Below are positions 6,262 to 11,526 of a DNA stretch of 11,526 bases, piece by piece. The notes under the pieces are model-generated. The model did no database searches and was not told the DNA's origin. It worked only from the letters and a program-made list of their open reading frames with translations. The DNA is from an uncultured Alistipes sp. (lineage in GTDB: Bacteria > Bacteroidota > Bacteroidia > Bacteroidales > Rikenellaceae), in NCBI GenBank assembly GCA_900770585.1, contig CAAGKW010000205.1, positions 1-11,526 on the forward strand. The letters run 5' to 3'. The position numbers were made by a program, and so were the translations under genes. Within the stretch, counting starts at the first letter, position 1. Every line of letters begins with the position of its first letter.

Positions 6262-6291
6262 AAAAAAGAGCCACGCTTTCGGGCGCGGCTC
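6262..6291 (-). terminator. Rho-independent terminator of clpB
   Basis: On the minus strand, GAGCCGCGC and GCGTGGCTC form a 9-bp stem (one G-T wobble) with the loop CCGAAA (6291-6268), followed by six T's (6267-6262). It starts 24 nt after the clpB stop. Confidence 0.92.
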
Positions 6292-6315
6292 AATCTTGAA
6301 TCTTGCATTTTGAAT

Positions 6316-8919
6316 TTAGTTCTCGAAGGTCAGACCTGCGTCCGAGGCGTCAATTCGGATCGGGCGGGTGCGATCGACCTCGCCAGCAAGAATCTGCTTC
6401 GAAAGATCATTGATGATGTATCGCTGGATCGTGCGCTTGACGGGGCGAGCACCGAACATCGGGTCATAACCCGCCTGAGCAACCCACTCGCGCGCCGAGG
6501 GCGAAACTTCCAGACGTATTCCGTTGGCACTGAGCATCTTCTCGACCGCACGCAGCTGAATATCAACAATCTGCTCGACCTCACCGCGCGACAACGGAGT
6601 GAACATCACAATCTCGTCGATACGGTTCAGGAACTCGGGTTTGAGCGTCGCTTTGAGCAGTTCGACCACCTCGTCGCGGGTCTGCTCGACGGTATCGGTC
6701 GGCACCTCGCCACCCTCCTCGATCGCCTTCGAAAAACGATCCTGAATCAGGTGCGAACCCATATTCGAGGTCATAATGATGATCGTATTGCGGAAATCGA
6801 CCGTGCGACCCTTATTATCGGTCAAGCGACCGTCGTCGAGCACCTGCAACAGGATGTTGAACACATCGGGATGAGCCTTCTCGATCTCGTCGAGCAGCAC
6901 CACCGAGTAGGGCTTACGGCGCACTGCCTCAGTCAGTTGACCTCCCTCATCGTAGCCCACATATCCCGGAGGCGCACCGATCAGACGCGACACGGCGTGG
7001 CGCTCCTGGTACTCGCTCATATCGATACGGGTCATCAGATTCTCGTCGTTGAACAGAAACTCCGCCAGCGCCTTGGCCAGCTCGGTCTTACCCACACCCG
7101 TCGTGCCGAGGAAGATGAACGAGCCGATCGGGCGGCGACCATCGCTCAACCCCGCACGCGAACGGCGCACAGCGTCCGAGATGACCTCGATAGCCTCGTG
7201 CTGACCCACCACGCGACGATGCAACTCCGACTCCATATTGAGCAACTTCTCGCGCTCGCTGGCCAACATTCGAGTCACGGGCACGCCCGTCCATTTCGAC
7301 ACGACCTCAGCAATATCCTGAGCGTCAACCTCCTCCTTGATCATCGAGCCATTCGTACCGGCTATTTCGAGCTCCTTTTGCAGAGCGTCGATCTGCTGCT
7401 CCGCCTCGCGGATTTTGCCGTAGCGGATCTCCGCCACGCGACCATAGTCGCCACTGCGCTCAGCCTCGGCCGCCTCGACCTTCAATCGCTCGATCGACTC
7501 CTTGTTCGACTGGATCTGCTGCAACAAATCGCGCTCGCCCTGCCACTTGGCACGCAACGCACTGCGCTGAGCATTAAGCTCTTCCAATTCGTGCGAGAGC
7601 TCCTCGACACGCTGCTCATCACCCTCGCGGCGAATGGCCTCGCGCTCGATCTCGATCTGTCGTGCACGGCGGTCGAGGGTGTCAATCTCCTCGGGCACCG
7701 AGTTCATTTCGAGGCGCAGACGTGCCGCTGCCTCATCGACCAGGTCAATCGCCTTGTCGGGCAGAAAACGCGAGGTGATGTAGCGGTGCGAAAGCTCGAC
7801 CGCAGCCACAATAGCCTCGTCCTTGATACGCACCTGATGGTGGTTTTCGTAGCGCTCCTTCAATCCGCGCAAGATCGACACAGCGTCCTCGACCGACGGC
7901 TCATCGACCATAACCTTCTGGAAACGACGCTCCAAGGCCTTATCCTGCTCGAAATATTTCTGAAATTCGTCGAGCGTCGTCGCACCAATCGTGCGCAACT
8001 CGCCACGTGCCAAGGCGGGTTTCAGAATATTGGCAGCGTCCATCGCGCCGTCGCTCTTACCCGCTCCGACCAACGTATGGATCTCGTCGATAAAGAGCAG
8101 AATCTGACCGTCCGAAGCGATCACCTCCTGCACCACCGCCTTCAAACGCTCCTCGAACTCGCCCTTATACTTCGCACCCGCAATCAGCGCACCCATATCG
8201 AGCGAGAAGATACTCTTCGAGCGCAGATTTTCGGGCACATCGCCATCGACAATACGGTGCGCAATACCCTCAGCAATAGCGGTTTTGCCCACGCCTGCCT
8301 CGCCGACCAGAATGGGATTGTTCTTGGTTCGTCGCGAAAGAATCTGCAACACACGACGAATCTCCTCGTCGCGACCGATCACCGGATCGAGCTTGCCACG
8401 ACGAGCCTGCTCATTGAGGTTGATGGCGTATTTGCCGAGCGCATTGAACTCCTGCGACGAGGTGGGCGAATCGACCTTCGCGCCCTTGCGGAACTCGGTG
8501 ATGGCCGCTTTCAACTCCTTCTCGGTTGCGCCCGCCTCCTTCAAAAGTCGCTGTGACTCACAGCGTTCGGCAATCAGTCCGAGCAACAGATGCTCCACCG
8601 AGGCATACTTGTCGCCAAAGGTCGCGGTGAAATCCACCGCACGCTGTACCACCGCCGAGGCCTCGTGCGAAAAATATTGCTCGCCCGCGGCGCCCGACAC
8701 CTGCGGCAACGAGGCCACAGCACGTTGAACATTCTCGCGCAGGAGCTTGACATTGACCCCCACGCGTCCCAACAAAAACGCACCAAGCGAATCCTCCTCA
8801 GCGATGAGCGTCGAGAGAATGTGTAGCGGATCGAGAGCCTGCTGGCCACCGCGCTGCGCCAACGCAAAGGCCTGTTGCAGAGCCTCCTGCGCTTTGATCG
8901 TAAGTGAATTGATGTTCAT
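6316..8919 (-). CDS. clpB: ATP-dependent disaggregase ClpB (Hsp104 family)
   Basis: This cytosolic hexameric AAA+ chaperone pulls proteins out of aggregates together with DnaK. It has 867 residues, the normal length. The order is: Clp N-domain (1-145); NBD1 with Walker A GEAGVGKT (206-213, K212), Walker B LLFIDEIH (274-281), pore loop YKG (Y251) and paired Arg331/Arg332; the coiled-coil middle domain (about 405-525, rich in Glu/Arg/Leu), which marks ClpB rather than ClpA or ClpX; NBD2 with Walker A GTTGVGKT (605-612, K611), pore loop GYVG (Y653) and Walker B VVLLDEIE (673-680); and the GARPVKR sensor-2 segment (823-829). Several key residues keep E. coli numbering. The first Walker A has Ala208 where most ClpBs have Pro. 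The frame is open upstream to 9033, but the conserved start is MNINSLTIKAQEAL at 8919. No tripeptide for ClpP docking is obvious. It is divergent from dnaX and is expected to be heat-inducible; no CIRCE element is seen, but other palindromes lie upstream. Confidence 0.98.
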   Translation of the reverse strand: MNINSLTIKAQEALQQAFALAQRGGQQALDPLHILSTLIAEEDSLGAFLLGRVGVNVKLLRENVQRAVASLPQVSGAAGEQYFSHEASAVVQRAVDFTATFGDKYASVEHLLLGLIAERCESQRLLKEAGATEKELKAAITEFRKGAKVDSPTSSQEFNALGKYAINLNEQARRGKLDPVIGRDEEIRRVLQILSRRTKNNPILVGEAGVGKTAIAEGIAHRIVDGDVPENLRSKSIFSLDMGALIAGAKYKGEFEERLKAVVQEVIASDGQILLFIDEIHTLVGAGKSDGAMDAANILKPALARGELRTIGATTLDEFQKYFEQDKALERRFQKVMVDEPSVEDAVSILRGLKERYENHHQVRIKDEAIVAAVELSHRYITSRFLPDKAIDLVDEAAARLRLEMNSVPEEIDTLDRRARQIEIEREAIRREGDEQRVEELSHELEELNAQRSALRAKWQGERDLLQQIQSNKESIERLKVEAAEAERSGDYGRVAEIRYGKIREAEQQIDALQKELEIAGTNGSMIKEEVDAQDIAEVVSKWTGVPVTRMLASEREKLLNMESELHRRVVGQHEAIEVISDAVRRSRAGLSDGRRPIGSFIFLGTTGVGKTELAKALAEFLFNDENLMTRIDMSEYQERHAVSRLIGAPPGYVGYDEGGQLTEAVRRKPYSVVLLDEIEKAHPDVFNILLQVLDDGRLTDNKGRTVDFRNTIIIMTSNMGSHLIQDRFSKAIEEGGEVPTDTVEQTRDEVVELLKATLKPEFLNRIDEIVMFTPLSRGEVEQIVDIQLRAVEKMLSANGIRLEVSPSAREWVAQAGYDPMFGARPVKRTIQRYIINDLSKQILAGEVDRTRPIRIDASDAGLTFEN

Positions 8920-9002
8920 AGTCTTATTGTTTTGATATTTGTTTTCGGTTTTACGGAGAAGATTTACAGCAAAACCATTGCCAATGTTGTGGCTCGGGCA
9001 TT

Positions 9003-9022
9003 TTGTCACACACGACTGACAA
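9003..9022. promoter_or_regulatory. inverted repeat TTGTCA-N8-TGACAA upstream of clpB
   Basis: Perfect 6-bp arms TTGTCA (9003-9008) and TGACAA (9017-9022) are separated by 8 nt. It lies 84-103 nt upstream of the clpB start. It could be an operator or simply a small hairpin. It shares the TTGTC/GACAA half-site with the palindrome at 9091-9105. Confidence 0.4.
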
Positions 9023-9090
9023 GAGCTCGCCAACCGACTGACTTCCCGACACTTTCGTCTGCCAAAGCGTGCCGAATCGACACCCTCGGC

Positions 9091-9105
9091 GCGACAAATT
9101 GTCGC
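9091..9105. promoter_or_regulatory. 15-nt palindrome GCGACAAATTGTCGC between clpB and dnaX
   Basis: Perfect 7-bp arms GCGACAA and TTGTCGC flank a single central A. It lies 65-79 nt upstream of the predicted dnaX -7 box and 171 nt or more upstream of clpB. The size and symmetry suit a dimeric regulator. There is no T tail, so it is not a terminator. Confidence 0.5.
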
Positions 9106-9114
9106 TCACGTAGG

Positions 9115-9124
9115 CGCACGTGCG
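9115..9124. promoter_or_regulatory. 10-nt palindrome CGCACGTGCG upstream of dnaX
   Basis: CGCACGTGCG is fully self-complementary and ends 45 nt before the dnaX -7 box. A related sequence, TACGCACGTG, is found at 3414-3423 and, on the minus strand, at 9126-9117. A short GC palindrome may occur by chance, so the regulatory reading is weak. Confidence 0.3.
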
Positions 9125-9169
9125 TACATTTTTATAGCGCGATGTTGTGCGCGTTCGAAAAAGTTTTCA

Positions 9170-9177
9170 TATCTTTG
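9170..9177 (+). promoter_or_regulatory. -7 box of dnaX, very close to the start codon
   Basis: TATCTTTG is an exact TAnnTTTG. Only 8 nt separate it from the dnaX ATG at 9186, so transcription would begin at or within a few bases of the start codon. The best upstream TTG is 22 nt away, slightly long. The mRNA is predicted to be leaderless or nearly so. Confidence 0.6.
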
Positions 9178-9185
9178 CGATTGCT

Positions 9186-10988
9186 ATGGAGAATTTTGTT
9201 GTATCAGCACGTAAATATCGCCCCGCTACGTTCGCATCGGTAGTGGGTCAAACGCATATTACCTCAACACTCAAAAATGCCATAGCGCGCGGACAGCTGG
9301 CTCACGCCTATCTGTTCTGCGGTCCGCGCGGCGTGGGTAAAACAACCTGCGCACGTATCTTCGCTAAGGCGATCAACTGCTTCTCACCCATTGATAATGA
9401 GGCTTGTAACGAGTGCGAATCGTGCCGCTCGTTCAACGAGGGTCGCTCGTTCAACATCCACGAGCTCGACGCCGCATCGAACAACTCGGTCGAGGACATC
9501 CGTTCGCTCACGGATCAGGTGCGTATCCCGCCCCAGGTGGGTCGTTACAGCGTCTACATCATCGACGAGGTGCATATGTTGTCGGCAGCAGCATTCAACG
9601 CATTCCTGAAAACGCTCGAAGAGCCCCCTGCACACGCTATCTTCATTCTGGCTACCACCGAGAAACATAAGATCATTCCCACTATCTTGTCGCGTTGCCA
9701 GATCTTCGACTTCAACCGTATTCGCGTCGAGGATAGCGTCGGCTACCTGAAATATATCGCCGCACAAGAGGGCGTAAGCTACGACGACGAGTCGCTCAAC
9801 CTGATCGCCCAAAAGGCCGATGGCGGTATGCGCGACGCGCTGTCGATGTTCGACAAGGCGGTTTCGTTCTGCGGTCAGTCGCTCTCGTATCACGAGGTGG
9901 CTCGCTCGCTCAACGTACTCGACTACGACACCTATTTCACCACCATCGACACACTGATGGCGGGCGATTATACCCGTGCGCTACTGCTCTTCGACCGCGT
10001 GTTGTCGGCAGGTTTCTCGGCGCAGACCTTTATGGCAGGTTTGGCACAGCACTGCCGTGACCTGCTGATGTGCCGCGACCAGCAGACGCTGCCCCTGCTC
10101 GAAGTGACGGGTACGTTGCTCGATCGCTACCGCACACAGGCGGCCTCGTGCGATGCGGAGTTTTTGTTCGGGGCGATCACGCTGCTTGCCCAGCTCGACG
10201 CCACGATACGAACGGCAACCAATCGACGCCTCACGGTTGAACTCGGTCTGATGAAACTTTGCAGACTGAGTCAAAAAAAAAATGAGCCGATAGGTGATCT
10301 CGAATCGTTCGAACTGCCCCCACTGAATGGAGCAGTCGTAGCTCCCGCGGTGGCACAACCCACGGCAACAACTCCGAAGGTAGCACCGCAGACTACCGCT
10401 CCGCAGACCGTAGGTGCACAACCTACCCCCCAACCTACACCAACTGCACAAGAACCTACACCCGCGCCGAAGGCTGTGGCTACGCCGCAACCCAAAGCTA
10501 CCGTGCGCACAACCACATCGCGCACCTCGATTTCGGGAACGTCGATCAGTTCGTTATTAGGCAAGGTCGCGCCGAAGAGTGCCGAGGAGGGTTCGGAACA
10601 AGGCACAAGCAACTCATTGACGTCGATCGACCCGCTGACCGAGCAGAAGATTGCCAATGCGCGTGAGAAGTTCATCGCCAAGTTGCGCGAGCAGAGTGTA
10701 CGTCTGGCGCTGGCGTTCGACACGATGAAGGTCGATGGCAACCGCCTTGTGATCGAGGCCGAGAGCGATGTGCTCGAAGATGAGATTCGCCACCACAAGA
10801 CTGCCGTATTGCAGTTGCTGGCCGACACGGCGGGCATCAACGGTATGCTCGAATTGGAGATTGTACGTCCGGTGGTTGAGTATCGCGCGCCGAAGCCCAT
10901 TCGTGTCGAGGACCGAATGGCTTTCCTGGTCGATAAGAACCCGTTGGTGGACAAGTTGCGCAAGGCACTCGAATTGGAATTGGAATAA
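9186..10988 (+). CDS. dnaX: DNA polymerase III subunit gamma/tau (clamp loader ATPase)
   Basis: DnaX is the motor of the clamp loader that places the sliding clamp on DNA. The full-length tau form also ties the loader to the polymerase and helicase. The product has 600 residues. Domains [19 protein letters not shown] (7-22), Walker A GPRGVGKT (46-53), zinc-binding cysteines C65, C74, C77, C80, Walker B VYIIDEVH (123-130) and the sensor/Arg-finger segment LSRCQ (168-172, R170). Domain III, the oligomerisation domain, ends near residue 362. Then come a Pro/Thr/Gln-rich linker (about 380-440) and a C-terminal tau-specific domain (about 480-600). A run of ten A's (10273-10282, residues 363-366) sits exactly at the domain III end. 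The frame is open upstream to 9147, but [13 protein letters not shown] is the conserved start, and the -7 box at 9170-9177 excludes the longer form. tyrS follows after 31 nt with no terminator between. Confidence 0.97.
   Translation: MENFVVSARKYRPATFASVVGQTHITSTLKNAIARGQLAHAYLFCGPRGVGKTTCARIFAKAINCFSPIDNEACNECESCRSFNEGRSFNIHELDAASNNSVEDIRSLTDQVRIPPQVGRYSVYIIDEVHMLSAAAFNAFLKTLEEPPAHAIFILATTEKHKIIPTILSRCQIFDFNRIRVEDSVGYLKYIAAQEGVSYDDESLNLIAQKADGGMRDALSMFDKAVSFCGQSLSYHEVARSLNVLDYDTYFTTIDTLMAGDYTRALLLFDRVLSAGFSAQTFMAGLAQHCRDLLMCRDQQTLPLLEVTGTLLDRYRTQAASCDAEFLFGAITLLAQLDATIRTATNRRLTVELGLMKLCRLSQKKNEPIGDLESFELPPLNGAVVAPAVAQPTATTPKVAPQTTAPQTVGAQPTPQPTPTAQEPTPAPKAVATPQPKATVRTTTSRTSISGTSISSLLGKVAPKSAEEGSEQGTSNSLTSIDPLTEQKIANAREKFIAKLREQSVRLALAFDTMKVDGNRLVIEAESDVLEDEIRHHKTAVLQLLADTAGINGMLELEIVRPVVEYRAPKPIRVEDRMAFLVDKNPLVDKLRKALELELE
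10273..10282 (+). other. A10 slippery run in dnaX, candidate tau/gamma switch
   Basis: In frame, the run reads CAA AAA AAA AAT GAG (Q-K-K-N-E). One added A, or a -1 ribosomal shift, gives K-K-K then TGA (10283-10285) and a 366-residue protein. One lost A gives K-K-M-S-R then TAG (10291-10293) and a 368-residue protein. Both products keep domains I-III and lose the tau-specific part. Thermus thermophilus dnaX is known to make gamma by transcriptional slippage on an A9 run, and E. coli by -1 frameshifting at AAAAAAG. No Shine-Dalgarno-like stimulator is visible upstream, and only a weak 5-bp hairpin (10300-10312) lies downstream, so transcriptional slippage is the likelier mechanism. Confidence 0.6.
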
Positions 10989-11019
10989 CGATAAACAAAT
11001 GATAAACACGACAAACAAA

Positions 11020-11526
11020 ATGAATTTTGTAGAAGAACTCGAATGGCGTGGTATGATCCACGACATTATGCCCGGTGCCAAAGAGCAGTTGGAGAAGGAG
11101 ATGACCACTGCTTACTTGGGTATCGACCCCACGGCTGACTCGTTGCATATCGGTCACTTGGTGGGCGTTATGATCTTGAAGCACTTTCAGCGTTGCGGCC
11201 ACCGCCCCATTGCTCTGGTAGGTGGTGCTACGGGTATGATTGGCGACCCCAGCGGTAAGTCGCAGGAGCGCAACCTGCTCGACGAGCAGACCCTGCGCCA
11301 CAATCAGGAGGCTATCAAGGCTCAGCTCTCGAAGCTGATCGACTTCGATAGCGACGCCCCGAACGCAGCTCTGCTCGTGAATAACTACGACTGGATGAAG
11401 GACTTCACCTTCCTCGATTTCGCACGCGACATCGGTAAGATGATCACCGTAAACTATATGATGGCCAAGGATTCGGTTAAGAAGCGCTTCAATGGCGAGG
11501 GCGACGGTATGTCGTTCACCGAGTTC
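11020..11526 (+). CDS. tyrS: tyrosine-tRNA ligase, N-terminal part, cut by window edge
   Basis: This class I aminoacyl-tRNA synthetase charges tRNA-Tyr in the cytosol. The first 169 codons are present. Visible are [19 protein letters not shown] (1-19), [16 protein letters not shown] (32-47) with the class I HIGH motif at 43-46, [18 protein letters not shown] (68-85), the NNYDW segment, [10 protein letters not shown] and GMSFTEF at the cut end. Catalytic-domain residues after this point and the KMSKS loop lie beyond the window. A second in-frame ATG at 10999 would add seven residues (MINTTNK); I prefer 11020 because the conserved protein begins at MNFVEEL. It lies 31 nt after dnaX (10 nt with the upstream ATG) with no terminator or promoter visible between, so it is probably co-transcribed with dnaX. 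The enzyme looks ordinary. Confidence 0.96.
   Translation, partial: MNFVEELEWRGMIHDIMPGAKEQLEKEMTTAYLGIDPTADSLHIGHLVGVMILKHFQRCGHRPIALVGGATGMIGDPSGKSQERNLLDEQTLRHNQEAIKAQLSKLIDFDSDAPNAALLVNNYDWMKDFTFLDFARDIGKMITVNYMMAKDSVKKRFNGEGDGMSFTEF

Noticed and set aside
6099..6308. 69-codon minus-strand frame in the DUF4837-clpB spacer
   Set aside because: It runs through two terminators and the GC hairpin, and its low-complexity translation reflects them.
6205..8556. 783-codon open frame on the plus strand opposite clpB
   Set aside because: It is antisense to a fully conserved clpB, its protein is rich in His/Arg/Leu/Thr with no recognisable domain, and it begins inside the GC hairpin. Long antisense frames arise from codon bias in GC-rich genes.
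8920..9033. Longer ClpB start (38 extra residues)
   Set aside because: The extra residues are not ClpB-like; the conserved family N-terminus begins at MNINSLTIKAQEAL.
9003..9105. CIRCE or HrcA operator upstream of clpB
   Set aside because: The palindromes do not match TTAGCACTC-N9-GAGTGCTAA. They are listed as uncharacterised inverted repeats instead.
10999..11019. Upstream ATG as the tyrS start (seven extra residues)
   Set aside because: It is possible, but the conserved TyrRS sequence starts at MNFVEEL and the extension MINTTNK is AT-rich leader-like sequence. Not decisive.

Overview
The window looks like chromosomal housekeeping DNA from a Bacteroidetes (Bacteroidota) bacterium, plausibly a GC-richer gut lineage such as Alistipes/Rikenellaceae (the genus is a guess). 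The phylum call rests on several points. Promoters fit the Bacteroidetes pattern TTTG - 19/20 nt - TAnnTTTG, with no Shine-Dalgarno-like sequence before most starts. A DUF4837 lipoprotein is present, a family I know only from this phylum. The DnaX and MenA N-termini, and a TlpA-type thioredoxin behind a DUF4369-like domain, also have the Bacteroidetes form. I see no mobile elements, CRISPR arrays, tRNAs or rRNAs.

Layout. Positions 1-3358 (minus strand) form a tight four-gene run, transcribed from right to left: a small exported redoxin with a degenerate active site, meaB, a TlpA-type exported thioredoxin, and menA (cut by the left edge). Gaps are 22 nt and 8 nt, then a 4-nt ATGA overlap. Positions 3359-4191 hold a 260-nt spacer with a strong terminator, then efp (minus). 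Positions 4315-4920 encode a NodB-type polysaccharide deacetylase (minus). It is divergent from a DUF4837 lipoprotein gene at 5076-6095 (plus), across a short region with promoters for both. DUF4837 and clpB (6316-8919, minus) converge on a 220-nt spacer packed with hairpins: a plus-strand terminator, two minus-strand terminators and a long GC hairpin built from G7 and C11 runs. clpB and dnaX (9186-10988, plus) diverge from a 266-nt region with three palindromes. dnaX is followed after 31 nt by tyrS, which runs off the right edge.

How the genes work together. menA (menaquinone) and meaB (chaperone of B12-dependent methylmalonyl-CoA mutase) serve two steps of the succinate-propionate fermentation typical of this phylum, and here they appear co-transcribed with two periplasmic thiol proteins. 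The rest (EF-P, ClpB, DnaX, TyrRS) is core translation, replication and protein-quality machinery.

I do not see a wholly new multi-gene system. The best candidate for an undescribed mechanism is in dnaX: a run of ten A's sits exactly at the end of clamp-loader domain III, and both alternative frames stop within four codons. This is the arrangement expected for programmed slippage that makes a short gamma-like protein beside full-length tau. Other points of interest are a Ser replacing the nucleophilic Cys in the small redoxin, a PGKGP loop in EF-P, an apparently leaderless dnaX mRNA, and operator-like palindromes between clpB and dnaX.
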